Shown: positions 35,541 to 45,201 of the stretch, piece by piece
Layout of the letters: each line of letters starts with the position of its first letter
Position numbering within the stretch: the first letter of the stretch is position 1
Assembly: GCF_042650125.1 (NCBI RefSeq)
Contig: NZ_JBHSAP010000009.1
Span: 682,001 to 746,000, forward strand
Direction of reading: 5' to 3'
Source of the DNA: Salinithrix halophila
Lineage (GTDB): Bacteria; Bacillota; Bacilli; Thermoactinomycetales; DSM-45169
Length of the DNA: 64,000 nt
Position numbers and translations under genes: made by a program
The notes under the pieces: model-generated
Told to the model about the DNA's origin: nothing
Seen by the model: only the letters and a program-made list of their open reading frames with translations
Databases searched by the model: none

Positions 35541-35852
35541 ATGTTAACTGGTACAGATCCAAATAGCAAAAAAGCACTAGAGATTCTATCTAAAGGAGGA
35601 GCGCTTAAAGATATACTACAGTTAAATATTGAAATGCACCATGCAAAAATGCTTATACGTTATTTTGAACATATGAAAAATATTCAACACCTTCCTATAG
35701 AAATGCAGGAAAAATTTAAAGATTTGGGGTTTAAATCTCTGTTGTTAGGACATTTAATCGACCAAAAAAATTGGGATGATCTTAAATTAATACTAAACGA
35801 TATTGAACCGGATATAGAAAGATCAGAGTTATACAAGATAGTTAAACGATAA
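35541..35852 (+). CDS. Small helical protein between Rhs modules, opposite strand
   Basis: A 103-aa helical protein (MLTGTDPNSKKALEILSKGG, KLILNDIEPDIERSELYKIV) with a good TAGGAGG ribosome site. TTGACC at 35475 and TATAAT at 35500 make a plausible promoter (19-bp gap). AT-rich. It is the only plus-strand gene in the Rhs array and converges on the intact Rhs tip. It could be the immunity protein for that tip, expressed independently. No family recognised. Confidence 0.65.
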   Translation: MLTGTDPNSKKALEILSKGGALKDILQLNIEMHHAKMLIRYFEHMKNIQHLPIEMQEKFKDLGFKSLLLGHLIDQKNWDDLKLILNDIEPDIERSELYKIVKR

Positions 35853-35856
35853 AAAG

Positions 35857-35888
35857 AAAACCGGCTACTAAAACAGTAGCCGGTTTTT
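35857..35888. terminator. Bidirectional terminator at the Rhs 3' end
   Basis: The stem AAAACCGGCTACT/AGTAGCCGGTTTT, T-rich on both strands, lies between the convergent 103-aa gene and the Rhs gene. Confidence 0.85.
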
Positions 35889-35892
35889 GTAA

Positions 35893-38800
35893 TCATTTTA
35901 AATCAAATGTTCTATCAAAAGTCATTCCAGGATTTACAGAAGTAGAATTTGACGCTCTCTGATAACTTATCCTCAAACTACTAAAGCCTTGATTTTTTGC
36001 ATCTTGTCTAGCCATGCGGATTAACTGTAGAAATTCGTTCTGCCCAACTTGGTTTTTCACATAGTCTCCTTTGGGATATAATGCTACATCTTTCAACCAC
36101 AATTGATTTCCTTTAATTTTCACTTCTGACATTGCTTCAAGGGGGATTTCTTTTCCACTTTTTGTTATGTTATATTCATGATAAAAAATGTCGCCATCAA
36201 GCTTTCTAAAATCAGCGAGTTTAGCAGAATACTTGGCCCCTCTTCCAGCACCAGAAGCAAATCCAAGGACACCATCACCTTTGGGGCCAGGAGCAAGCAT
36301 CTCTAAAGCAAAAGCAAGAGAAAAAGCGAACTGTTTATATTCAGAGGGATGTACCAGTCCATCTTTATGACCCGTTCCAACCAAAGTATTGTACGTAAAA
36401 TGATCGGGAACGTCGTTCGAAGCCGGTGCATTATTTACTTTTTCCCTAAATTCAGGCTCTCTCTCATACTTCAGGGCAAACATCTTTTCGGGCTCTACTT
36501 CTTTTCCTCGGCCCTCAGTTGTGTAGTAATGCTCCGTTGCGTACATGTAGTCTTCTACTGGTTCACTACTACTCCCATATACCCCATCCTTATCCGGAAC
36601 ATGCCCATCCAACTCTACCATGGAAATCGGATTCCCGCCAGCAAAGGCATACCGGTTCATTGTCCAGGGGTTCGTCCCCAGATTCATATCCGCCAGAGCC
36701 CCGTTGTACATATCCCGGGTCAGGAAGCGGTTATTCCCTGGGTCATAATCTCGGAAGCCCATGTCGTACTTCCCGGTGGACGGATCCCAGCGCTTGCTGT
36801 TGAACCGGTAGACGTTGTAGGGTTCTTGATCCGGCGTCTGCTGATCTGGCTTGTCCACACCGGTAAACTCATCCTCATCATTCTTCCCGTAAGCGGTGTA
36901 GCCGTAAGTAGCGCGGCTGTCACCGTTCTCGTCGGTAAGGACTTCCACGTCGGTGTGGGGGTTGTAGCCGTAGTAGGAGTCTTCCTTCGTCCCGTCGCTG
37001 TTGTGCTTCACCATCGACAGGCGTTCGCCCCAGGGGCTGTAGTGATAAGACTTCTGGATCTCGCCTGCTACATCCTCGGAGATCACTTCCCCACTCAGAC
37101 CCAAATAGTTCAGGTCCGTGGTTTTGGTTCCTTCGGTGCGGCTGGTGGTGCGGTCCATTGGGTCGTAGGTGTAGCTGGTTTTCTTCGTCGACCCGTCGTC
37201 CTGCAGCTTGCTGTGTTCCGTCACCCGATCGAAGCCGTCGTAGGTGTACTTCTCGATCTGCTCCCCGGCGGCGGTAACGGTATTCAGGCGACCGAAGGGA
37301 TCGTAGTTGTAGGTGGCCGTGGTCCCTCCAGTAGTGGCGGTCAGGAGACGGTTCCGGTCGTAGTTGTACGTGGTCGTGGTCCCTTCCACCGTCTGCTGGA
37401 TCACGTTGCCGTTGGCGTCGTGTTCGTAGGTTTCGGTCTTGGCGTTGTCACCGGTTTTCTCGTATTTCGTCACCCGGTCCCGCGGGTCGTAGGTGTAGGT
37501 CAGGGTGCTGTTGATCAGGGCCTGGGTGTCGGCGTTCCGTTGTTGCAGGACGTCCTTGACCCGGTGGCCGTTGGCGTTGTAATCGATGGTGTGCTCGTTG
37601 ATGAGCGTGCCGTTGGACTTTTTCTCCACCTGGTGCTTGAGGAGGCCGTCCAGGTAGTAGGTGTAGTCGACGGTGTTGCCGTTGTCCTTGGTTTCCTTCA
37701 GCTTCTGCCCGTTTTTGGTGTAGGTGAAGGTGGTCTCCTTCGGAGTGGCATCCGTCGGGGTCTCTTTGTTGATCACCTGGCTCACCAAGTCCCGCACGTT
37801 GTAGGTGTATTCGCTCACCTCATCGTCGTGGGTGCGGGCTTTCGGGTTGCCGTTGGCATCGTAGGTGAAGGAGGTGGTGTTCTGGACGGTGCCGTTCAGT
37901 TTTTCCTCCACCTTGGCCACTTGGTTCAGCCCGTTGTAGGTGATGGCGTAGGTGTCCGACTGGGCCCCGGAGCTGGCGTCAGTCATTTTTACCAGGTTGC
38001 CGTTGGCGTCGTATTCGTAGCCGAAGTCTTTCGCTTCGGTGTCGGTCTCGGTGCTGTTGTCCCGCACCAGCTTCACCGCGTCAGCGACCACGATCCCGTC
38101 GGCGTCGTCCTTCAGGGTGACCTTGTGAGTGTTCCCGGCTTTGAAGGCGTAGGTGCCGAGGTTTTTCCACTCGGTCTCTGAACCGGAAGCGACGTTTTGG
38201 TTCACTTCCACGGTGGTCGAGCCGCCGTCATAGTCGATGGTGTAGGGAGCGTTGGTGGCCCGATCCTTGTATTTCTGGTAGCTGACCCATACTTCGTAAT
38301 CCCCGTCTTTCGGGACGTTCAGCTTCCAGGTGAAATAGTGATTGTCCGTGTCGGTGGTCGGGTAGCCCGTGTCTTTATAGTCGTACTGGTAGCTGTACCC
38401 TTGATGCCCCTCCACGTTGTTGGAGGATTTCCAGGATCTGGCGGACTCGACGTTCTGGCTGTCGGAGTTGTCCACCAGGACGACGTCTTTGCCCACGGGG
38501 ATCCCGTCGTCGGATTTGGCTTTCAGTTTCCCGTCGGGGTAGTAGCTCCAGCCCATGGTCCGGCTGTTGGAACCGCCCGCACTGGTGAGGGTCCGACTCG
38601 TCTGTTTCCCCAGGGCGTTGTAATCGTAGGTGGTGGCGATGTTCCAGGGATCGACGCTCTTCTTCACCCATCCGTTGTCGAAGTAGGTGTAGGTCGTCTC
38701 GTTGCGCAGGTCGCCTCCGTCGGGGTCCTTCTGCCCTTGGGAGGGCGGAGCGCTCACTTTGACCCGGTTGCCCACTTCGTCGTAGGTGTAGATCATCTTG

Positions 38801-41800
38801 TCCGCTTGCCCGTACTGGGTGTCACCGGGGATGTAGGGGAAGATCGTCTCTTTGACGCGGTTCAGCTCGTCATAGACGGTCTCCTGGACGTAGTCGCCCT
38901 CCGTAGCGGTCTCCACGCCCCGAGGGGTGATGACCTGGGTCCGGTTGCCCACTTCGTCATACCGGTACTGGGTCCTGCGGTAGGTGATGGTGCCGGTGCC
39001 GTCGTCTTTGTGCGGCACTTTCGTCTCTTTGACCATCCCCCGCTCATCGTAGATGATCTCGGTTTTTGCGCCTTCTTTGTCGGTGACGGAAACCTTGTTG
39101 CCGTCGAGGTCATAGGCCGTCTGGGTGGAATAACTTTTGGCGTCGGTTTCCTTGATCACCTGGTGATTCTTATTATAGGTGATTTTGGTGGTGTAGTCCG
39201 TGGTGTCCGTGGTTTTGTTCTTTCTCGGGTCGACCACGGTAACCACGTTGCCCACGTCATCGTATTCGTAGGTAATCTTGTCCCCGTTCGCATTGGTCAC
39301 GGAGGTCAGCTGATAAATGTCGTCATACCCGTAGGTGGTGACAAAGTCGTTGGGGTCGGAGGTTGTCAGGTTCCCCTTGGGCTCCGTCTGCTTCAGCAGG
39401 TTCCCCACCAGATCATAGGTGTAGGTGGTCTTCCGTTCCGGCCCGGTTGCGGTGTCTTTAGGCGCGGTGGTGGAGACCATCTGGTCGGCTTTGTCATAGG
39501 TATAGGTGGTCACCGCACCGTTGGGGGCGGTCGCCTTCGTCACGTTGTCGTTTTTGTCGTAGACCGGAGCCGGGGTGGTGATAAACGTACCCGCATCCTG
39601 GTCCTTGGGCACTTTTTGCTCCAGGGGACGACCAAAGACATCATAGGTGGTGGTGCTCTTCTTGCCTTTGGCGTCGGTGACGGAAAGGACATTACCCCGC
39701 TCGTCATAGGCGGTGGTCGTGGCATGGTTCAGGGCATCGGTGATCGTCTTGGGATACCCCGTCGGGTGGTAATCCCCGTAAGTCGTCTTGTGCCCGTTGG
39801 CATCCGTAGCCGTCAAGAGCTGCCCTGTGGCGTCATAGGTGTAGGTGGTCATGTAGTCGCCGGCCACGGTAGTGGTGGCATTGCCCATCGGGTCGGTGAC
39901 GTCGGTCAGGTTGCCCGTAGCATCGTACCCGAAGGTCCACTCCCGGCCTTCCGGGGTTTGCTTCTTGATGAGATCGGCTACATAGCCTTCCAGATCCGTC
40001 TGGTAATACAACGTGGTAGCCGCCGTGCCGTTCGCATTGGCTTCCGCATCCTTCACCGTGAGCGGATAGCCGGTCTTTTTATGGTAGGTCCACGTGGTGA
40101 CGGCGCCGTTGTTTTCCTTCAGTTGGGTAACGTTGTGGTCGGTGTCCCAGGTGAGCTCGGTCGTTTCTCCCTTGGCGTTAGTGGTTAACACGGGATTGCC
40201 GAATTCATTCATCCGATACCGGGTCGCCTTGTTGTTAGCGTCGGTGACGGTGGATTCGATCTCCCAGTTGCCAATGGTGGCTGAATCCGTATTTTTGACA
40301 TAGTCGAAAGCGGTGTCCCCGCCCAATCGGTCCGTCAGGGTCTGGAGCCGCCATTTGTTGAGCTGGGTGGTCTCCGTGTCCGACGGCATGTAGTAGTCGA
40401 GATTGGTTGCGTTCCCACGGGGGTCGGTGATTTTCACCAACTTGGTGTTTTTGTTGGTGTTGGTGGCGTCATAGGTGAAGCCGAAGGTTTTGGCTTCTGC
40501 GGTACCGGCCCCGTCCACCATTTCCATCATCAGGCCCTTGTCACTGTAGGTGAAAGTGATTTTTCGGCCCGAGATGTCGGTGATCGACTTCATCTGATCG
40601 ATGATCTTGGGGTTGGTGAGGTTGGTCCCCTGGGTTTTGGTACTGCCGTCAAAGTAGGTGTAGTCCTGCCCCTTTTCATAGTAATCCAGGGTCAGGGTCT
40701 GGCGTTTCGCCGGGTCGGTGATGTACTTCAGGAATTTAGTCGGTTTGTTTCTGGACTTGCGCTCTTCGTAGGTAAAGAGCATTTCATTGCCGTTTTTATC
40801 GACGATGGCGGACAGGAAGCCTTCCTCGTCGAAAAAGAACTGGGTCCGGTCCGGGCGGGTCATCACCCATTGACGGGTAAGATCCGTACTGCCGGTTTTT
40901 TGGAAATACAGATGAACGCCAGCGGCACTCTCATAATACTGAATGGAAGGATCGTTGGGGTCCGTCTTCAGTTCAAAGAGGTGGCTGGTCCCGTCTCCGT
41001 CGGTGAGGGTGACTTGTGTCGGGTAGTCCTGCCCTTTCGGATGCAGATCCAAGGGTGTCCCCAAGCGCATCAGGCTGGTGGCGGACATCGACCAGCCGTA
41101 TCCCATGGCGGAGTCGGAGGTGTCCAAGCTGTTGTAGGTCATCCGGAGAAAGGTGGCCAGCCCCCGGCTCGGGTTGGAGAAGGCATCATAGCTGAACACC
41201 GTGTTGCCGGCATACTGGTTCACCATCACGGTGGAACCAGCACCGGTGTTTTTCCCCACATATTGGAAGAATTTTTCCAGCCCCAGCTCGTTGGACGTGG
41301 GGTCCTCCACGGTCACGTTCTGTTCCAGCCTCTCCAGATCATCCGTGGTGGATTGATCCGAAACCCATTGACCGGTGGTTTGGTTCAACATATCCCACTT
41401 CAGGACGAAGGCTTCCCGTTTGTTCCCATTATCGCTCTGGATCGGGGTTTTCACCTGAGCCTGGACAGTCACCGTCTCCCCGGGTGCGAGATCTTGAGGC
41501 AAGGCCGTCTCCAAGCGGTTCCCCGAGGTGGTTTTGTCCGTGCCGTCGGGCAAGGCCCATTTGTAGGACAATACATAATCAGTGGCACTCCAGGTGATAT
41601 CCGTGGTGTTGGTCAGTGTCACCTCGACGGTGTACTGACTACCCGGTTTCATGCGGGAGGGCGTTTTTGGCGCATAGTAGGTATTGGCCGTCGTGGGATC
41701 GATGTAGGTGACCACCAGCTTGGGCCGCATCAAAGCTTCTCCTGCCGGATGGTCGGCGTCCCCGGACTCACTGCTTAGGAATAGGGCGCTGCTTCCGGAT

Positions 41801-44652
41801 CCTTCTGTCCCGGGCTTGAGGAGGAAGCCATGGTTGGTCTTGGTCCCGGCTACCCAATCCTGCACGATATTGCCGACGCTCCAGGTGCGCCACTTTAAGT
41901 CGTTGGTGAAGCTGGAACCAGCCACGGTGTCGGTTACCGTCGTATTGTAATCCCCGCCGGCGGTTGTCCAAGCGGTGGCAGAGGAAGCATGGTTCCAGGT
42001 CGCTTCCGTCTCGACAAAGGAGCGGTCCAAGGCATGGACATTCACGTCACCGGGACCGGAGCCGTTGACCAACCACTCCCACAGATCCAGATCCGCCTCC
42101 AGGACGTCGGCGTCGGAGGGAATGCTGGAAAGGTCAAATTTCAGCACGGGCCGGGTCTTGCCGTAGGTCCCGCTTTGACCTACCTGCAACCACGGGTCCT
42201 TGAAACCGGGGTTATTGTAGGTATTGAGGTTGGTATCCGGTTTGGAACTGGACAGCGTGGTGTCCTCTGCTCCCCGAATGATCTCTTTGGTCCGACCGGC
42301 CTTCGGCAGCCGGGTGATGATGCTGTTGGACTGGAGCTCATCCTGGGAGGTTTTCACTACGATCCGGTAGTAGTAGGCGTTCCCCTCCGGATCCGGGTCA
42401 TCTGCCGGGGTGGGTTCCGCCGTGGTGTCCGTGTAGGAAACGGTATTTTTGTCACGGATCGGCGCCACTAACGTGGATGTCGTCGGAGTGAAGTCTTGGT
42501 AGACACTCCGGTGCACCTGATATTCCACGAAGTCGGAGCCGGTATAGGTACTCCACTTCAGTTCAGCCCCGGTGGCATGAATTTTCGTCGGTTCCTCCAG
42601 GGTCACCCCCGGATCGCCGTAGGTCACCACCAGCTTGGGCCGGATGTGGGTCTCATCGTACCGCTCGCTAGCATAGTAGCGAGGTCCGCCCCGTTGGGTG
42701 GAGTCAGCTGGGTTCTCCGTTTTTGCCTTGAGCATCATCCCGAAGTTTTTCGTCGGGTCGTTCACCCATTCTTGGGCCAGGTTGCGGACACTGTAGGAGT
42801 GCCACGCGTGGTTAACACCCGCTTTTTTCGTCGCCCGGGCGTATTTGGTCCATCGAACAGCATCGGCGATAACCGCCTTATCGCTGACATCTCCCAACAC
42901 GACTTTTTGCGTGGTTCCCGCGATAAAGGGAAGCGTGTCCAGGGTCTTCCAGACGCCCTCAGTACCTGCTGTCTGATCGACGGGGACGGTTTTTTGTCCC
43001 CCATCGTAATGAACCGTATACGGTGCGTTGGTCGCCCGATCCGATGCCGGAACATAGTGGGCTTCCACCTTGTAATCGCCGTCTTCCGTCAGGCGGGGAA
43101 TCCATGTATACGTCGCACCGGTGGTGGTGTTGTTGTTGTATTGATAATCATTGTCCACCGCATATTGCGTGAGGGTGCTGCTGGATTCATACCACGTTCC
43201 GTATTCCGCCGTTTTCCCGGCTTCACCGTTGTCCACCATCTCCCGGTTATGGGCCACCTCGGAGTCGATGTCGCCTCCGGGTTGGCTCCAGCTCACCCCT
43301 GTCTGGGCGCTATCCCAGGTGACGGTGTTTTCGTCCCAAGCCTTGTTCAGGCCGTAGGCTTCCAGCTCCACATCGTTCCCATTGGTGGTGTGGGTTTGGT
43401 CGTAGTACATCTTCAGGACGGCGGAATCGAGAGCCGTGCCTGCCGGGATGCTGGAAAGATCAAACTCCACCAGCCCACGCACTTTTTGCGTGCTGGTATT
43501 CCCCACAGAAACGTAGGGCTGATCGCCAAAGTTGGAAGTGGAGCCACTGACGATATAGGCATCCTTGGCATCCGTCGGCGTGGGTTGGATGGCGATCGTA
43601 GGATCGATGGTAACGGGATATTTCCGTTTCCCACTGTGCAGCCAATCTTTGTCCGCCTTCACCGTCACGGTGATTTTGGACCCTTTCTGTTCCACGCTTT
43701 GGGTCACTTTGTTGCTGTAGACCTTCCCGTAAGGGGACTCCGGATCCTTCTTGCTGTCCGTCATGAACGGCTTCGGGATCACGAACACTACATGGCCGGT
43801 CCCTTTGGCCATAAAGGCGATGGAGCCGTTTTTCCGCTTTTTCGCCTCGACTCCACCCAGTTTCAGGGTGAAGCGATAGGTCGGATCTTTCGGTTTCTTT
43901 TTCAGGATGATCTCTTCTTTGAGAGATTCGGGAGTTATCGTATATTTCAGGTCCGTATTATCCCAGACCTCCGAAAAGGTCAAGCGATTCTTCTCTTGAT
44001 CCGGGGTGAACGACTTGGCCTTCGCCCCTTCCACCCCCAGTGTAAGGTGACGTTTCTCCAACTGGAATTTGACCAGCTTATCTGCTTTCTTTCCGAAGAA
44101 ACTTTGGAAGGTGTTTTTCTCGTTTTTATAGGTGAACCCGGGTTGATCTGCCCTTTCAATCCGGGTATCAATGGAATGCCAGTCGCCCTCTTTGTCCTGG
44201 TAGTTTATCGGGCTGCTGGTGATCTCTGCTTGGACGCGTCCATCTTCCAGTTCATAGAACTTGGTGTGGGCCGTCCTTTTTTTCTTGAGTTCCTTGACCC
44301 GCTTAGGCTTAGCAATCTTCTTCCCCTTAGGGACTTTATCTTTTCGGGGGAGGACATCGGTAGCTAGGGCTTCTCCCTTTTCTTCCGAGGGATCGTCCAT
44401 CCCCAGGTACCCCTTCACTTTGTCCCAAAAGCCCTGTTCACCTTTCTGGGCTGGTTGCAGTTGGGGGCCTTCTGGGGTAAAAAAGTCGACGACTCGGTCA
44501 GTCCAGCTGGGTCCATCAGCCTGAGCCGGAATGGGATGCCACGTTTTTATGGCTTCTGCTGCATACAAGGGGGCAGGCTGAAGGCCGCCCATAAGGAAAA
44601 TAAAGGATAAAAACAGGATACTGATCTTTCTAGTGATTCGACGATTTCGCAA
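35893..44652 (-). CDS. WapA/Rhs-like secreted polymorphic toxin, 2919 aa
   Basis: Giant cell-surface contact-dependent toxin. Signal peptide (residues 1-31, ending PLYA). Two DNRLRE-type wall/adhesion domains (about 350-630 and 810-990) enclose a golvesin-like domain (about 475-610) and an FN3-like segment. YD/Rhs repeats run from about 1130 to 2580 and contain a second golvesin-like domain (about 2055-2200). The Rhs-associated core ends at DGH (2684), followed by a unique 235-aa tip with no recognised toxin family. The order matches B. subtilis WapA. Starts with TTG 44652 behind AAAGGAG. Confidence 0.9.
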   Translation of the reverse strand: MRNRRITRKISILFLSFIFLMGGLQPAPLYAAEAIKTWHPIPAQADGPSWTDRVVDFFTPEGPQLQPAQKGEQGFWDKVKGYLGMDDPSEEKGEALATDVLPRKDKVPKGKKIAKPKRVKELKKKRTAHTKFYELEDGRVQAEITSSPINYQDKEGDWHSIDTRIERADQPGFTYKNEKNTFQSFFGKKADKLVKFQLEKRHLTLGVEGAKAKSFTPDQEKNRLTFSEVWDNTDLKYTITPESLKEEIILKKKPKDPTYRFTLKLGGVEAKKRKNGSIAFMAKGTGHVVFVIPKPFMTDSKKDPESPYGKVYSNKVTQSVEQKGSKITVTVKADKDWLHSGKRKYPVTIDPTIAIQPTPTDAKDAYIVSGSTSNFGDQPYVSVGNTSTQKVRGLVEFDLSSIPAGTALDSAVLKMYYDQTHTTNGNDVELEAYGLNKAWDENTVTWDSAQTGVSWSQPGGDIDSEVAHNREMVDNGEAGKTAEYGTWYESSSTLTQYAVDNDYQYNNNTTTGATYTWIPRLTEDGDYKVEAHYVPASDRATNAPYTVHYDGGQKTVPVDQTAGTEGVWKTLDTLPFIAGTTQKVVLGDVSDKAVIADAVRWTKYARATKKAGVNHAWHSYSVRNLAQEWVNDPTKNFGMMLKAKTENPADSTQRGGPRYYASERYDETHIRPKLVVTYGDPGVTLEEPTKIHATGAELKWSTYTGSDFVEYQVHRSVYQDFTPTTSTLVAPIRDKNTVSYTDTTAEPTPADDPDPEGNAYYYRIVVKTSQDELQSNSIITRLPKAGRTKEIIRGAEDTTLSSSKPDTNLNTYNNPGFKDPWLQVGQSGTYGKTRPVLKFDLSSIPSDADVLEADLDLWEWLVNGSGPGDVNVHALDRSFVETEATWNHASSATAWTTAGGDYNTTVTDTVAGSSFTNDLKWRTWSVGNIVQDWVAGTKTNHGFLLKPGTEGSGSSALFLSSESGDADHPAGEALMRPKLVVTYIDPTTANTYYAPKTPSRMKPGSQYTVEVTLTNTTDITWSATDYVLSYKWALPDGTDKTTSGNRLETALPQDLAPGETVTVQAQVKTPIQSDNGNKREAFVLKWDMLNQTTGQWVSDQSTTDDLERLEQNVTVEDPTSNELGLEKFFQYVGKNTGAGSTVMVNQYAGNTVFSYDAFSNPSRGLATFLRMTYNSLDTSDSAMGYGWSMSATSLMRLGTPLDLHPKGQDYPTQVTLTDGDGTSHLFELKTDPNDPSIQYYESAAGVHLYFQKTGSTDLTRQWVMTRPDRTQFFFDEEGFLSAIVDKNGNEMLFTYEERKSRNKPTKFLKYITDPAKRQTLTLDYYEKGQDYTYFDGSTKTQGTNLTNPKIIDQMKSITDISGRKITFTYSDKGLMMEMVDGAGTAEAKTFGFTYDATNTNKNTKLVKITDPRGNATNLDYYMPSDTETTQLNKWRLQTLTDRLGGDTAFDYVKNTDSATIGNWEIESTVTDANNKATRYRMNEFGNPVLTTNAKGETTELTWDTDHNVTQLKENNGAVTTWTYHKKTGYPLTVKDAEANANGTAATTLYYQTDLEGYVADLIKKQTPEGREWTFGYDATGNLTDVTDPMGNATTTVAGDYMTTYTYDATGQLLTATDANGHKTTYGDYHPTGYPKTITDALNHATTTAYDERGNVLSVTDAKGKKSTTTYDVFGRPLEQKVPKDQDAGTFITTPAPVYDKNDNVTKATAPNGAVTTYTYDKADQMVSTTAPKDTATGPERKTTYTYDLVGNLLKQTEPKGNLTTSDPNDFVTTYGYDDIYQLTSVTNANGDKITYEYDDVGNVVTVVDPRKNKTTDTTDYTTKITYNKNHQVIKETDAKSYSTQTAYDLDGNKVSVTDKEGAKTEIIYDERGMVKETKVPHKDDGTGTITYRRTQYRYDEVGNRTQVITPRGVETATEGDYVQETVYDELNRVKETIFPYIPGDTQYGQADKMIYTYDEVGNRVKVSAPPSQGQKDPDGGDLRNETTYTYFDNGWVKKSVDPWNIATTYDYNALGKQTSRTLTSAGGSNSRTMGWSYYPDGKLKAKSDDGIPVGKDVVLVDNSDSQNVESARSWKSSNNVEGHQGYSYQYDYKDTGYPTTDTDNHYFTWKLNVPKDGDYEVWVSYQKYKDRATNAPYTIDYDGGSTTVEVNQNVASGSETEWKNLGTYAFKAGNTHKVTLKDDADGIVVADAVKLVRDNSTETDTEAKDFGYEYDANGNLVKMTDASSGAQSDTYAITYNGLNQVAKVEEKLNGTVQNTTSFTYDANGNPKARTHDDEVSEYTYNVRDLVSQVINKETPTDATPKETTFTYTKNGQKLKETKDNGNTVDYTYYLDGLLKHQVEKKSNGTLINEHTIDYNANGHRVKDVLQQRNADTQALINSTLTYTYDPRDRVTKYEKTGDNAKTETYEHDANGNVIQQTVEGTTTTYNYDRNRLLTATTGGTTATYNYDPFGRLNTVTAAGEQIEKYTYDGFDRVTEHSKLQDDGSTKKTSYTYDPMDRTTSRTEGTKTTDLNYLGLSGEVISEDVAGEIQKSYHYSPWGERLSMVKHNSDGTKEDSYYGYNPHTDVEVLTDENGDSRATYGYTAYGKNDEDEFTGVDKPDQQTPDQEPYNVYRFNSKRWDPSTGKYDMGFRDYDPGNNRFLTRDMYNGALADMNLGTNPWTMNRYAFAGGNPISMVELDGHVPDKDGVYGSSSEPVEDYMYATEHYYTTEGRGKEVEPEKMFALKYEREPEFREKVNNAPASNDVPDHFTYNTLVGTGHKDGLVHPSEYKQFAFSLAFALEMLAPGPKGDGVLGFASGAGRGAKYSAKLADFRKLDGDIFYHEYNITKSGKEIPLEAMSEVKIKGNQLWLKDVALYPKGDYVKNQVGQNEFLQLIRMARQDAKNQGFSSLRISYQRASNSTSVNPGMTFDRTFDLK
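36601..37857 (-). repeat. Rhs core direct repeat, copy A (in the intact gene)
   Basis: Pairs with 34193-35449 at a constant offset of 2408 bp. It is the likely recombination substrate for replacing the toxin tip of the intact gene. Confidence 0.92.
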
Positions 44653-45116
44653 ACGAGCATCTCCTTTTTCTTTGTCGTAAATCTAGCTGCGAACCCTTCC
44701 GAGAAAAGAAAATCGGGTGAACCCACCGGAAAGGGAACGAAAAAACAATCGCACCAATTCCTCCCTTCGAACTAGGTATAAGGTCATACGGGAAACGAGA
44801 TTCGACAAAAACCCCTAACCTCCTTCTCTTTTTTTAAATTTATTTGGATGAAAAAATCCTTAATCTATGGGTAAGAAGTTTTTATTTAGGAGTATATGGA
44901 AACATAAATAAGCCGCTTCCTTTTACCCTTCAATAAGCCCTCTATTTTCCCCTTATAATTTCCATGGTTTTGTTTTATTTAGTGATCGAATCCTTCTGGT
45001 GCTCCTGTTCGTTGAACGAGGTAAAATTATACAACCCCGTGATATAGAAAGTTTATGAGAGGCAGCCCACCAAGATCGGTCAGGTCTGGATGAAGTCGGA
45101 ATCCCAACTTCACACC
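44653..45116. promoter_or_regulatory. Rhs upstream region
   Basis: No coding gene. On the minus strand it holds AT-rich sequence with TTGTATAAT-type and TTATAAG boxes and ends in AAAGGAG before the TTG start. I see no match to the duplicated leader of the amidase gene and no known riboswitch. Confidence 0.4.
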
Positions 45117-45163
45117 AAAAGGAAACCCCGGAACCCATTGATTGGGATTCCGGGGTTTCTTTT
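45117..45163 (-). terminator. Terminator of pilMNO
   Basis: A long stem GAAACCCCGGAATCCCAATC/GATTGGG..CCGGGGTTTC after the pilO stop codon, T-rich on the minus strand. It separates pilMNO from the Rhs gene. Confidence 0.85.
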
Positions 45164-45201
45164 CCCGGGAAACGATCAGGCCTTTGGCGGTGGGGGTATC
45201 C

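Noticed and set aside
36349..44367. Several very long plus-strand open frames (up to more than 600 codons) opposite the Rhs gene
   Set aside because: They are antisense shadows of the GC-rich, repetitive Rhs coding frame. Their products are Val/Gly-rich and mirror the YD repeats; they lack ribosome sites, and the minus-strand frame has signal peptide, domains and ribosome site.
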